NCBI RefSeq assembly: GCF_029051685.1
Contig: NZ_JAACFT010000003.1
Coordinates: 124,001-188,000 of the forward strand
Origin: Bradyrhizobium sp. CSA207
GTDB taxonomy: Bacteria > Pseudomonadota > Alphaproteobacteria > Rhizobiales > Xanthobacteraceae
Direction: 5' to 3'
DNA: 64,000 bases
This document shows positions 43,945-52,323 of the stretch, in pieces. Each line of letters opens with the position of its first letter. Position 1 is the first letter of the stretch. The notes beneath the pieces were generated by a model that worked only from the letters and a program-made list of their open reading frames with translations, ran no database searches and had not been told where the DNA came from. The position numbers and the translations under genes are program-made.

Positions 43945-45615
43945 ATGAACGCTCCCACCGCATTCCCCGATCCGTCAAAGCCCGTCCCGCCCTATAAGCA
44001 CACACCGCTGTTCCCCCTCGGCAAGGACGAGACGCCCTACAAGAAGATCACGGCCGAGGGCGTCCGGGTCGAGAAGGTCCTGGGCAAAGACATGCTGGTG
44101 GTGTCGCGCGAGGCGCTGCGGGCGCTGTCGGAAGCCGCCTTTGGCGACATCAACCATTATCTGCGGCCCGGCCATTTGAAGCAGCTCCGCGCGATCCTCG
44201 AGGACGGCGAGGCCAGTCCGAACGACAAGTTCGTCGCGCTCGACTTTTTGAAGAACGCCAACATCGCCGCCGGCGGCGTGCTGCCGATGTGCCAGGACAC
44301 CGGCACGGCGATCATCATGGGCAAGAAGGGCTGCAACGTCATCACCGACGGTGACGACGAGGCGGCGCTGTCGGAAGGCGCGCGTGACGCTTACCTGCGC
44401 CGCAATCTGCGTTACTCGCAGGTCGCGCCTCTGTCGATGTACGAGGAAAAGAACACCGCCAATAATATGCCGGCGCAGTGCGAGATCTACGCCGAGGGTG
44501 GCTCTTCAGAAGTAGATTCGGCCTACAAGTTCATGTTCATGGCGAAGGGCGGCGGCTCCGCCAACAAGAGTTTTTTATTCCAGGCCACGCCCTCGGTGCT
44601 GACCAGGGACCGGCTGCTCGCTTTCCTGAAGGAGAAGATCCTGACGCTCGGCACCGCCGCGTGCCCGCCCTATCACCTCGCCATCGTGATCGGCGGCACC
44701 TCGGCCGAGCTCTGCATGAAGACGGTGAAGCTCGCCTCGGCACGCTATCTCGATGCGCTGCCGACCCACGGTTCGCCCGACGGCAACGCCTTCCGCGACG
44801 TCGAGATGGAGCAGGAAATTCACAAGATGACGCAGTCACTCGGCGTCGGCGCGCAGTTCGGCGGAAAGTATTTCTGCCACGACGTGCGCGTGATCCGCAT
44901 GCCGCGCCACGGCGCCTCGCTGCCGATCGGGCTTGGCGTGTCCTGTTCGGCTGACCGTCAGGTGCTCGGCAAGATTACCAAGGACGGCGTCTATCTCGAA
45001 GAGCTCGAGCACAACCCGGCGCAATATTTGCCGCAGGTCGAGCAGTCGCTCGGCGGCGAGGTCGTCAAGATCGACCTCAACCAGCCGATGAAGGACATTC
45101 TGGCGACCTTCTCGCAATATCCGATCAAGACGCGGGTCTCGATGACCGGCACCATGATCGTGGCGCGCGATTCCGCGCATGCCAAGCTGCGCGAGCGGCT
45201 GGAGAAGGGCGAGCCGCTGCCGGATTACTTCAAGAACCATCCGGTGTATTACGCCGGCCCCGCCAAGACGCCCGAAGGCTACGCCTCCGGCGCGTTCGGC
45301 CCGACCACCGCGGGCCGCATGGATTCCTTCGTCGACCAGTTCCAGGCCGCGGGCGGCTCGATGGTGATGGTGGCGAAGGGCAACCGCGCGCCGGCGGTGC
45401 GGGAGGCCTGCAAGAAATATGGCGGCTTCTATCTCGGCTCGATCGGCGGTGCGGCGGCGAACCTCGCCGAGCACTGCATCAAGAAGGTCGAGGTGCTCGA
45501 ATATCCCGAACTCGGCATGGAAGCGATCTGGCGCATCGAGGTCGTCGACTTCCCCGCCTTCATCATCATCGACGACAAGGGCAACGACTTCTTCAAGGAG
45601 TTGAACCTGGGCTGA
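43945..45615 (+). CDS. fumA: Fumarate hydratase class I (iron-sulfur)
   Basis: This enzyme interconverts fumarate and malate in the TCA cycle. The 556-residue protein matches class I fumarases of the one-chain type. The probable [4Fe-4S] ligands are C116 (PMCQDTGT), C240 (TAACPPYH) and C334 (GVSCSAD). The C-terminal beta domain carries [19 protein letters not shown] and [16 protein letters not shown]. It stands alone with its own upstream region. Being oxygen-sensitive, it usually coexists with a class II enzyme elsewhere. Confidence 0.95.
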   Translation: MNAPTAFPDPSKPVPPYKHTPLFPLGKDETPYKKITAEGVRVEKVLGKDMLVVSREALRALSEAAFGDINHYLRPGHLKQLRAILEDGEASPNDKFVALDFLKNANIAAGGVLPMCQDTGTAIIMGKKGCNVITDGDDEAALSEGARDAYLRRNLRYSQVAPLSMYEEKNTANNMPAQCEIYAEGGSSEVDSAYKFMFMAKGGGSANKSFLFQATPSVLTRDRLLAFLKEKILTLGTAACPPYHLAIVIGGTSAELCMKTVKLASARYLDALPTHGSPDGNAFRDVEMEQEIHKMTQSLGVGAQFGGKYFCHDVRVIRMPRHGASLPIGLGVSCSADRQVLGKITKDGVYLEELEHNPAQYLPQVEQSLGGEVVKIDLNQPMKDILATFSQYPIKTRVSMTGTMIVARDSAHAKLRERLEKGEPLPDYFKNHPVYYAGPAKTPEGYASGAFGPTTAGRMDSFVDQFQAAGGSMVMVAKGNRAPAVREACKKYGGFYLGSIGGAAANLAEHCIKKVEVLEYPELGMEAIWRIEVVDFPAFIIIDDKGNDFFKELNLG

Positions 45616-45635
45616 TGAGGGAGGCCTCTCAACTC

Positions 45636-45719
45636 GTCGTGGCCGGGCTTGACCCGGCCATCCATCTCTCTTCAAGGAAAGATGAATGCGCGGGTCAAGC
45701 CCGCGTATGACACGATGAG
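45636..45719. repeat. Palindromic intergenic repeat (GGCCGGGCTTGACCCGGCC type)
   Basis: Two imperfect inverted arms, GGCCGGGCTTGACCCGGCC on the left and CGCGGGTCAAGCCCGCG on the right, are joined by ATCCATCTCTCTTC and its mirrored partner. Read on the minus strand it gives the peptide-like MDGRVKPGHDE, a known appearance of this dispersed element. It lies between fumarase and the SH3-like gene. Confidence 0.6.
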
Positions 45720-45742
45720 TAGCCGGCGAAGTCCGGCGCGCG

Positions 45743-46666
45743 CTAACTGCAATTCGTGACCTGGTTGGAGCACAGCCCGCGCCACCAGCCGCGGACGCCG
45801 TCCTGGCTCTCGACGAGACTCCAAAAGCCGCTGCATGCGAGCAGCCGCTTCGGGCCGCCGTCGGTGTCGATAGGGTCGCCAAGCTCGCGTTGCGCCGGCA
45901 TCCATCTGGCGTCGACGAAGGGGGCCTGGAATAGGCCGCCCATGCGCGTGCCGCCATTGGCGTAGGCCGCACCAACCTTGTTGGCTGCGACCCAGCCGCG
46001 TCCCGCATAGGGCTTTGGCGCATTGCGCGGATACTTTGTTTCGTCCTCGTAATTCTTGCCCGGCGGTTTGGCGCCTTCGATCAGAAACCAGCCGTCCCTG
46101 AAACCGATGATGCGGAATTCGGTGAGCCAGCCGCCCTCGGGCGTGTTCTCGCTGCCGCCGAGCTTCAGCCGGTAGGGCGGCGGCAGCGTGCCGAGCACGC
46201 GCGCCTTCACCGAGGGTTCGGCGCGCACGTTGAGGCCGCTCGGATCCTTGTCGATCGACCACGCGCCGAGATCGCAGGGCTCGGTACCCTCGGGGAGCGT
46301 TGCGCGTTTCGCCGCGAGATCGGCGTGCAGCTTTGCGGAATCGATGTCGTCGTCGTCGGGATCGGGTTCAGTGCGCGGCTTCAATTGAGCCGATACGGCC
46401 TGTTTTCCGTCCTGCGTAAGCGTGACCGTGAGCGCTTGGCGCGCAGCGAACACGCTCGCTGGCATCTTCGGGTCGTTCGACGTTGCCGGATAGACGGCGA
46501 GATAGCCGGTCGAACCGTCGGTTCGATATGCTGCGCCGGCCACGTAGCCTGCCGGCACCAGTGCGAGCGCGCTTGCGCGCCACGCCGGTTCGATGTCGTC
46601 CGCACGCCCTGCCGTCGGCGTCGCGACACACAGGATTGTCGCTGCGATAAGACGGAGAACGCGCAT
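45743..46666 (-). CDS. Secreted protein with bacterial SH3-like domain
   Basis: The 307-residue protein has a signal peptide (MRVLRLIAATILCVATPTAGRA). An N-terminal region of unknown type and an SH3b-like segment around residues 140-200 follow (DPSGLNVRAEPSVKARVLGTLPP, then GWFLIEGAKPP). SH3b domains often bind cell-wall peptides. The C-terminal part holds GRGWVAANKVGAAYANG and a cysteine-rich end. The neighbouring gene on the same strand starts 13 bases downstream of its ATG region's opposite end only by chance. Confidence 0.7.
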   Translation of the reverse strand: MRVLRLIAATILCVATPTAGRADDIEPAWRASALALVPAGYVAGAAYRTDGSTGYLAVYPATSNDPKMPASVFAARQALTVTLTQDGKQAVSAQLKPRTEPDPDDDDIDSAKLHADLAAKRATLPEGTEPCDLGAWSIDKDPSGLNVRAEPSVKARVLGTLPPPYRLKLGGSENTPEGGWLTEFRIIGFRDGWFLIEGAKPPGKNYEDETKYPRNAPKPYAGRGWVAANKVGAAYANGGTRMGGLFQAPFVDARWMPAQRELGDPIDTDGGPKRLLACSGFWSLVESQDGVRGWWRGLCSNQVTNCS

Positions 46667-46678
46667 GGTCGCCGTGCT

Positions 46679-46975
46679 CTACGCGCGCGTGCCCGTGAAC
46701 GGAAAGCTGCCCATCGGGCCGAGGCCCATCTCGCCGCTCATGCTGTCGCCGGACGCCGTTCCAATGAACTCGAGCGTCAACGGCATCGGATTGGTGATCG
46801 AGACCTTCCAGTTGACGGCGTCGCCGCTGATGCTGCCGTCGAAAATCTCGGCGGAATTGCCATCGTCGCCCAGTGTGCCCGTCAGCGTACCGCCGGAGCT
46901 CAAAAGGGTCAGCGCCGCCTGGCGCTCGCCCATTGGCGTCGTCATGGTCAGATTCCAGTTGCCGTCCACGGCCAT
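46679..46975 (-). CDS. Small beta-rich hypothetical protein
   Basis: This 98-residue protein (GNWNLTMTTPMGERQAALTLLSSGGTLTGTLG...) looks like a single beta-barrel or lipocalin-like unit, with alternating strands and Gly turns and no signal peptide. Similar short proteins are common in Bradyrhizobium, but I know no function. It lies 12 bases upstream of the SH3-like gene on the same strand and may share its mRNA. Confidence 0.6.
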   Translation of the reverse strand: MAVDGNWNLTMTTPMGERQAALTLLSSGGTLTGTLGDDGNSAEIFDGSISGDAVNWKVSITNPMPLTLEFIGTASGDSMSGEMGLGPMGSFPFTGTRA

Positions 46976-47071
46976 TCCCGTCTCCCAAGGTCATCCGGCG
47001 AAGCGCGACGATCCGCGGCCGGTCCAGCGCCGAGCCTATAACCCAACTCGGAGCCCCTGCCTAACACTGTG

Positions 47072-47626
47072 TCAGGCGCGCGCAGCGGCGCGCAGTCGGC
47101 TTGTGACGATGAGCCGCAGAACGACATATTGCACGGCAAAAGCCAGGATCTTGGCGCCGCCGGCAACCACGGAAATGTAGAACGCCCACAGTTTCAGGTC
47201 GCCGGTGGAGGCGACCGCGATCGTGCCGGCGCCGATCACGAACATCAGCACCGACCAGGCATAGCCCGCAGCCGTCACATATTCCGGAACCGTCCCGGCG
47301 ACGACCGGCGGCATGTAGCGCAGCATCCAGCCGCGCTTGAGCATGATGACGCCGATCGCGAAATGCGCGATCGCGGGCTTCGCCAGCATGAAGCGGGGAT
47401 CGTTGGTAAGGAGCGTCATCGCCCCCAGCACGATGACGAGCGCGAGGCTCGCATAGGTCATAAAGCTCAACTGGCTTCCTTTGACGCGGGCGTAGATCAC
47501 CTGTGCGATTGCACTGGCAATCGCCACCGAGGTTGCCAGGACGACATTGTCGGTGATGAGATAGATCGCCAGGAAGATGATGGCCGAAAGGAAGTCGGAG
47601 GCGAGGCGGGCAAACACGTCCTTCAT
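47072..47626 (-). CDS. YciB/IspZ-like inner-membrane septation protein
   Basis: A 184-residue membrane protein with five or six helices. It has the YciB pattern: SAIIFLAIYLITDNVVLATSVAIASAIAQV, LALVIVLGAMTLLTNDPRFMLAKPAIAHFAIG. YciB proteins act in envelope and division-site integrity. The ATG at 47626 is chosen because AAAGGAT-type sequence precedes it and the fold starts there. It lies 28 bases after a second membrane protein, with which it probably forms an operon under a TetR-type operator. Confidence 0.75.
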   Translation of the reverse strand: MKDVFARLASDFLSAIIFLAIYLITDNVVLATSVAIASAIAQVIYARVKGSQLSFMTYASLALVIVLGAMTLLTNDPRFMLAKPAIAHFAIGVIMLKRGWMLRYMPPVVAGTVPEYVTAAGYAWSVLMFVIGAGTIAVASTGDLKLWAFYISVVAGGAKILAFAVQYVVLRLIVTSRLRAAARA

Positions 47627-47654
47627 CGTCGATCCTTTTCGGGTCAAGCTTCGA

Positions 47655-48227
47655 TCAGCTGTTGGGCAGCGCCGCGGCTGCGGCGATGTCCTTGATCCTG
47701 CGATACTCAGGATACCACTTCGTAAAATATATCGCGCCGTTGCGGGCTGCAAATGCGATTGCGAGGCTCGACCAGATCGGGAGGCCGGGCACATAGAGCA
47801 GGACGACGTTGGCCGCCATCATCAACAGCATGGCGGCGGTCCAGGCCGCGGTGATCGTGTAGTTGGCGCGCAGGAAACCCGGCACTCCTGCGGTCTCCGC
47901 GGGCACTTCTTCCAGCGCATATTGCAGCGTGAAGGGACGGCGGACCAGCATCGAGCCCAGCGAAATGAGGAAGATGCCGGCGTCGACTGACACTTTGACC
48001 GCAATCTCGCTCAGCGCGGGATGGGCAAGGGCGAGGTAGAGGCCGATACCGGCGAACAGCATCGCCGAGCCGGCGGCGAGGATCTTCACCGAGCGGCCGC
48101 GCATCACGTCCACTGCGATGGTGGCGAGGCAGATCGCGGAGGCCGCGAACACGCTCACCGTCGCCGAGGTCACGAACAGCAGGAAGGTGTAGACGCCGTA
48201 GGGGGCAAGGATCAGGAAAATCGTCAT
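47655..48227 (-). CDS. Integral membrane protein, partner of the YciB-like gene
   Basis: This 190-residue protein has about five hydrophobic helices (LAPYGVYTFLLFVTSATVSVFAASAICLATIAV, ILAAGSAMLFAGIGLYLAL, and others). Its overall layout and C-terminal helix are similar to the YciB-like gene downstream, which suggests an old duplication, but identity is low. It is first in the pair, 20 bases from the operator 48247-48265. Function is unknown. Confidence 0.7.
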   Translation of the reverse strand: MTIFLILAPYGVYTFLLFVTSATVSVFAASAICLATIAVDVMRGRSVKILAAGSAMLFAGIGLYLALAHPALSEIAVKVSVDAGIFLISLGSMLVRRPFTLQYALEEVPAETAGVPGFLRANYTITAAWTAAMLLMMAANVVLLYVPGLPIWSSLAIAFAARNGAIYFTKWYPEYRRIKDIAAAAALPNS

Positions 48228-48246
48228 GGGCCGTCTCGGTGGGTCA

Positions 48247-48317
48247 ATCTTTACGATGTAAAGATAGCTAGTTCAGGGACCATGCGCGGTCAAGCGAAAT
48301 CTTTACAGTGTCAAAAT
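48247..48317 (-). promoter_or_regulatory. Promoter and TetR-type operator module of the membrane-protein pair
   Basis: A perfect palindrome ATCTTTACGATGTAAAGAT (48247-48265) lies upstream of the gene ending at 48227. A minus-strand promoter is visible: TTGACC (48288-48293), 17 bases, TAGCTA (48265-48270). The -10 box abuts the palindrome. A weaker second site, ATCTTTAC-AGT-GTCAAAAT (48299-48317), is centred 52 bases away. The module recurs with the same spacing at 50121-50192. Confidence 0.75.
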
Positions 48318-48566
48318 AATGTAAGCGACCTGCAAAAGATGAGCTGCAGCAATGGCTTGGTCGGATACCTCTTCGGCGAATTCCGCCCAGGGCAGAAGCG
48401 ACAGTATCGGCAGCGCGCAGGCGATCAAGAGGCCTATGGAAAGCAGGATGCCGCCGCTGAAGGTGGTCTGGTTGCTCCGCCGCAGCCGGATCATCTGGAA
48501 TGCGAGCGCGGCGCAGGCCAGGGCAAGGACTGCGAGGCAATCGGCGGTGATTGAGGGCATGCGCAT
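48303..48566 (-). CDS. Small two-helix membrane protein, hypothetical
   Basis: An 87-residue protein with two clear membrane segments (CLAVLALACAALAFQMI and GGILLSIGLLIACALPILSLL), a basic loop between them, and a third weaker hydrophobic end. GAGAGG precedes the ATG. It lies between the carotenoid oxygenase and the operator at 48247-48317, whose upstream half overlaps its last codons. No family was recognised. Confidence 0.5.
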   Translation of the reverse strand: MRMPSITADCLAVLALACAALAFQMIRLRRSNQTTFSGGILLSIGLLIACALPILSLLPWAEFAEEVSDQAIAAAHLLQVAYIILTL

Positions 48567-48595
48567 GGGAGGCCTCTCTGGTGACACATCTAAGC

Positions 48596-48706
48596 TGTCA
48601 TTCCGGGGCGACGCAAAAGCGTCGAACCCGGAATCCATCGGGCGGCAACACGCGTGGCGAAATGGATTCCGGGCTCGCGCCAATTGGCGTGCCCCGGAAT
48701 GACGGG
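48596..48706. repeat. Palindromic intergenic repeat (TGTCATTCCGGGGC type)
   Basis: The ends are inverted (GTCATTCCGGGGC and GCCCCGGAATGAC), with inner inverted pairs CCCGGAATCCAT / ATGGATTCCGGG. It fits a nested hairpin of about 110 bp between the small membrane protein and carotenoid oxygenase genes. No coding content. Confidence 0.65.
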
Positions 48707-48708
48707 AG

Positions 48709-50106
48709 CTACTGCGCTCCCACCCAATTGCCGTGAAAACCATCGGGCACGCGGTGGCCGAGCTGTACCAGCGCGACGGGGCCGACCTCGACATCGGTGG
48801 CGTTGAAGATGGCGAGGTCGCTGCGGTTCTCCCGCGCGCGCCAGACCACCGCGAGCAGCCAGCCGTCGCCCTCGGGCGCGTCTTTCGATCGCTCGACGAA
48901 CACCGGCTCGGAGATGGTGTCGCCCGCCGGAAGCAGATAATGGCCGAGCCGCCTGCCGGCGCCGTCGACATGGACGATGCCAGACAGCGCGCCGAACATC
49001 GGCAGCCTCGGATTGGCGCAGGCGTACCAGCCATGACGGTTCTTCAGCCCGGCGCGGCGATCGTCGATGCGCGGGAATTCGCCGGTGAGATCGTCCAGAT
49101 AGGTTTGCTGGAAGCGGTCGGTATTCCCGGCAAGATCGAACGTCCAGCGACAGTGGCGTGCGCGCGATTTCTCGGGATCGGTCGGCCGGCCGTCGGGATG
49201 GGGAAACAGCGGCGCTTCCTCGAACTGCATGACGTCGGCGATGATGCGATCGCCATCTTCCCACGCATTCATGACGTGGAAGACGTAGCAGGCCTCCGCA
49301 CGGAACCAGACGATGTCCTTCGCCGTGCCCTTGCGCTTCATCACGCCGACATAGGCGCCCTTGTCCGGCTCCCAGGCATATGGCGGCCGTCCGCTCATCG
49401 CACGCTCCATGCTGCCGGTGATCGGCAGGATCGGAAACAGGACGTGGTTTGCGGTGACGATGAAGTCGTGCACCATGCTGGCATAGGGCGCCTCGAAACG
49501 CTCGAAGCGTGTTGCCTTGCCCGACGCATCGATCGATCCGTAGGAGAGGGCGGATGTCAGCGGTCCCGCCGCGTTGTAGCCGAAGAACACGAGCTCGCCG
49601 GTGACGGGATCGATCTTCGGGTGCGCCGTGAAGCTGCCGGCGACGCGGCCCTGATAATTGTGATAGCCGCGCGTTGCCAGCGTGCCCGGCTCGATCTCGG
49701 TCGGCAGATGCGCTTCCTCCAGCGCCAAGAGCTTGCCGGCATGGAAGATGATGTTGGTATTCGCGACGCCGCTATCGCTGAGGTTTGCCGGCGCATCCGG
49801 CAGCTTGCGGCCGAAGCCACCGAACAGCGCGCGGCCGGCGTCGTGCTCGGCGAGCCACTTCGGCGTGCGGACCCAGCGGTTGCGGTAGCTGGCGCGGCCG
49901 TTTTCGAGGTGAAATGCGTGCAGCATGCCGTCGCCGACGAACCAGTGCGCGCCGGGAGAGTCGAACTGCGGATTGGGGCCGTTGCGATAGAGCGTGCCGT
50001 TCAGCTCGCGCGGCAATTCGCCGACGATCTTGAGGAAGGGCGCGTCGGCCTCGAACGGGATCGGCGCGAGATTGTTGCGGCGCTCGGCGACGGTGTCCTG
50101 CTGCAC
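48709..50106 (-). CDS. Carotenoid oxygenase family protein
   Basis: A non-haem iron enzyme cleaving carotenoids, apocarotenoids or lignin-type stilbenes. The 465-residue protein starts with the family block LNGTLYRNGPNPQFDSPGAHWFVGDGMLHAFHLENGRASYRNRWVRT. Iron-binding histidines are expected in SFTAHPKIDP, YASMVHDFIVT, CYVFHVMNAWEDGD and the C-terminal PDGFHGNWV. All four are present. The substrate is unknown. It is divergent from a TetR regulator and sits directly behind its likely operator. Confidence 0.93.
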   Translation of the reverse strand: MQQDTVAERRNNLAPIPFEADAPFLKIVGELPRELNGTLYRNGPNPQFDSPGAHWFVGDGMLHAFHLENGRASYRNRWVRTPKWLAEHDAGRALFGGFGRKLPDAPANLSDSGVANTNIIFHAGKLLALEEAHLPTEIEPGTLATRGYHNYQGRVAGSFTAHPKIDPVTGELVFFGYNAAGPLTSALSYGSIDASGKATRFERFEAPYASMVHDFIVTANHVLFPILPITGSMERAMSGRPPYAWEPDKGAYVGVMKRKGTAKDIVWFRAEACYVFHVMNAWEDGDRIIADVMQFEEAPLFPHPDGRPTDPEKSRARHCRWTFDLAGNTDRFQQTYLDDLTGEFPRIDDRRAGLKNRHGWYACANPRLPMFGALSGIVHVDGAGRRLGHYLLPAGDTISEPVFVERSKDAPEGDGWLLAVVWRARENRSDLAIFNATDVEVGPVALVQLGHRVPDGFHGNWVGAQ

Positions 50107-50120
50107 GGCGTATCCTCCCG

Positions 50121-50192
50121 ATCTTTACATCGTAAAGATTAGGTAGCGCCGATGACCTTGCCCGTCAAGTGAAATCTTTACACTGTCAATAT
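50121..50192. promoter_or_regulatory. Promoter and operator module between carotenoid oxygenase and tetR
   Basis: A perfect palindrome ATCTTTACATCGTAAAGAT (50121-50139) lies 14 bp from the carotenoid oxygenase start. The minus-strand promoter reads TTGACG (50163-50168), 17 bases, TACCTA (50140-50145), with the -10 box adjoining the palindrome. A second weaker site, ATCTTTAC-ACT-GTCAATAT (50174-50192), lies just before the tetR start. The TetR protein encoded next door is the obvious candidate binder. Confidence 0.78.
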
Positions 50193-50211
50193 TGCGTCAT
50201 ATAGCTTGCCC

Positions 50212-50940
50212 ATGGCCAAATCCGAAACGAAGACCGAAACGGCACGCCGCATCCGTACGACATCGCCCGCTTCCCGCGGGCGGCTTCGCCCCGCGCCGCG
50301 GACGGCGAGCGCCAAGGCCGAGACGCCCTATCACCATGGCGCCCTGCGCGAGGCGCTGCTCCAGGCGGCCGAACGGGTGCTGGAGCGCGAGGGCCTCGCC
50401 GGTCTCACGCTGCGCGCGGTGGCGCGCGAAGCGGGGGTGTCGCATGCAGCCCCGACGCATCATTTCGGCGACCTGACCGGTCTCGTCAGCGAACTCGCGG
50501 CGATCGGCTTCCGCCAGTTCAACGCGGCGATGGTCTCGGCCTGCGACGCCGCCACCACGCCGCTCGAGCGCATGCTGGCGCGGCCGAAGGCCTATGTCGC
50601 CTATGCGCAGGCCCATCCGGGCATGTACGGCCTGATGTTCCGCACCGAGCGGCTCGACCATTCCAGGCCTTCGCTGCACGAGGCGGCCGAGGCCTCGTTC
50701 GCCGGGCTCGCCAATGCGATCGGCGCGATGCGGCAGGAGCAGATCAGCGGCGATGCGCTAACGCTCGATCAGGGCGCGGCGATCGCGCGCGCGTGGTCAA
50801 TGGTGCACGGCTTCACCACGCTGCTGCTCGACGGACGGCTCAAGGATATTTTGGAGCGGCTGCCCAAGGGGACCACGGCTGAACAGCTCCTCCAGGCGAT
50901 GCTGACGTCGACGGTGACGCCGAAGCCGCCAGGATGCTGA
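50212..50940 (+). CDS. TetR-family transcriptional regulator
   Basis: This 242-residue protein has a basic, disordered N-terminus of about 40 residues. A TetR helix-turn-helix follows (ALLQAAERVLEREGLAGLTLRAVAREAGVSHAAPTHHFGDLTGLVSELA), then a helical ligand domain with LARPKAYVAYAQAHPGMYGLMF of the TetR_C_33/WHG type. It is divergent from carotenoid oxygenase, and the duplicated operator modules suggest it controls that gene, itself, and the membrane-protein pair at 47072-48227. Confidence 0.9.
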   Translation: MAKSETKTETARRIRTTSPASRGRLRPAPRTASAKAETPYHHGALREALLQAAERVLEREGLAGLTLRAVAREAGVSHAAPTHHFGDLTGLVSELAAIGFRQFNAAMVSACDAATTPLERMLARPKAYVAYAQAHPGMYGLMFRTERLDHSRPSLHEAAEASFAGLANAIGAMRQEQISGDALTLDQGAAIARAWSMVHGFTTLLLDGRLKDILERLPKGTTAEQLLQAMLTSTVTPKPPGC

Positions 50941-50964
50941 CCGGATCGGCCACCAGGCGAACGC

Positions 50965-51573
50965 CTAACGCCTGGTCGCGACCTCGACGGCGCGGCCGAT
51001 CGCGCCGATGATCTTCGCCTCGTCCTCGCCGCATCGAAAACCGCGGGCAATCTCGTCCGCGGCCTTGCGCGCTAGCTCATTGGCGTTTGGATTGGCGACG
51101 GCGTCGACATAGGCGACATGGCAGACCGGTCCGGGCGGCAGCCGCGTGACGACGAGCATGGCCTTGGTGTTGGGCCGTCCCTGCTTGTCGAGGTCAGTCC
51201 CGTCAGCGATGTGCCAGCGCTGGATGATGGCGAACGGCTTTGCGCCATTGGTGCGCCACTCGACGGTGGTTTCGGACGAGTTGAATGGGCCGAACCAGAG
51301 CTTTGCCGCCGGTTCCTCGGCAGCGAGCTTGCGATTGCGGCCGACCGAGACGACTTCGCGAAGATCGTCCTCGGCGATCAGCACGATGAGGCCGTCCTTG
51401 CCCGGGCACACGCGCGTGGTGCTGCCGTCGAGCTCGCTGGGCTTGCCGATCTGGCGGCAATCCTTCGGCGCGGTGGAGGTGTAGGTGCTGCCCAGCGATT
51501 GGGCGGCGGCGCGATCAAGGCCGGTGCCCATCAGCAACAGGGCCAGGCACAGGGTGGCGATGCGGGTCATCAT
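50965..51573 (-). CDS. Secreted hypothetical protein
   Basis: The 202-residue protein has a signal peptide (IATLCLALLLMGTGLDRAAA). A mature domain containing DCRQIGKPSELDGSTTRVCPGKDGLIVLIAEDDLREVVSVGR, FGPFNSSETTVEWR and PPGPVCHVAYVDA follows. The four cysteines likely form disulfides. The pattern occurs in rhizobial periplasmic proteins of unknown function. ATG at 51573 or 51570. Confidence 0.7.
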   Translation of the reverse strand: MMTRIATLCLALLLMGTGLDRAAAQSLGSTYTSTAPKDCRQIGKPSELDGSTTRVCPGKDGLIVLIAEDDLREVVSVGRNRKLAAEEPAAKLWFGPFNSSETTVEWRTNGAKPFAIIQRWHIADGTDLDKQGRPNTKAMLVVTRLPPGPVCHVAYVDAVANPNANELARKAADEIARGFRCGEDEAKIIGAIGRAVEVATRR

Positions 51574-51733
51574 GAGGCCTTGATGCAGCGGAACTCCTTC
51601 CATCTGACGCGTTCATTGTGGGCAAGGTTCAAACAAGCCCGGGAGACACCTGACATGGGCGCGGAATCGTTCTAGAAGAGCGGCTTCGCTTGGGCTTCAT
51701 CGAGCCTTGTTCGCGTCCTCTGTTTTACTGATC

Positions 51734-52300
51734 ATGCCAACCACCTCGTCGAACAAACCTTACCGCGTCGGCCGCTCCAAGACCGGGCTCGGCCTCTTCG
51801 CCACCAAACCGATCAAGAAGGGGACCCGGATCGTCCGCTATTTCGGGCCGATTCTGGATTCGCGCATCCCCGAGCATGATGACATCGAGAACAAATACCT
51901 GTTCGAACTCAACGGCCGCTGGACCATCGACGGCTCGGTGCGCAAGAACCTCGCCCGCTACATCAACCATTCTTGCCGGCCCAACGCCGAATCCGACGTC
52001 CGTCCGCGCGAGCGCAAGGTCTATATCCGCGCCATCAAGAACATCGAGCCGGGCGACGAGATCAACTACGATTACGGCACCGACTATTTCAAAGCCTATC
52101 TGAAGCCGATCGGCTGCAAATGCGAGTCTTGCGAGAAGAAGCGCAAGAAGCTGCGCGCCGAAGCCCGGGCTGAGCGCGCCAAGGTCAAGGCGCGCGCGGT
52201 GCGCAAGGCCGACAAGACCGCTGGCAAGGCCCCGGCCGCGAAAAAGAAAAAGCTGAACGGCAAGCACTTCGGCGGCAAGGTCGGACGCTCGCGGGCGTAG
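51734..52300 (+). CDS. SET-domain protein (lysine methyltransferase-like)
   Basis: The 188-residue protein has a compact SET domain: YRVGRSKTGLGLFATKPIKKGTRIVRYFG, then RYINHSCRPNAE (75-84, the SAM/knot motif) and DEINYDYGTDYF with the catalytic tyrosine. A post-SET zinc motif C128-x-C130-x2-C133 follows. The last 50 residues are Lys/Ala/Arg-rich, like a histone H1 tail. Bacterial SET proteins methylate lysines in ribosomal or nucleoid proteins. The target here is unknown. The ATG at 51734 begins the conserved part. An upstream frame adds nine residues. Confidence 0.88.
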   Translation: MPTTSSNKPYRVGRSKTGLGLFATKPIKKGTRIVRYFGPILDSRIPEHDDIENKYLFELNGRWTIDGSVRKNLARYINHSCRPNAESDVRPRERKVYIRAIKNIEPGDEINYDYGTDYFKAYLKPIGCKCESCEKKRKKLRAEARAERAKVKARAVRKADKTAGKAPAAKKKKLNGKHFGGKVGRSRA

Positions 52301-52323
52301 CGCAAGCTCCTAACTCAGCGGTC

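Noticed and set aside
45429-45665. Minus-strand 78-codon frame beginning MDGRVKPGHDE
   Set aside because: This peptide is the known translation artefact of the dispersed palindrome at 45636-45719, and the rest is antisense to fumarase.
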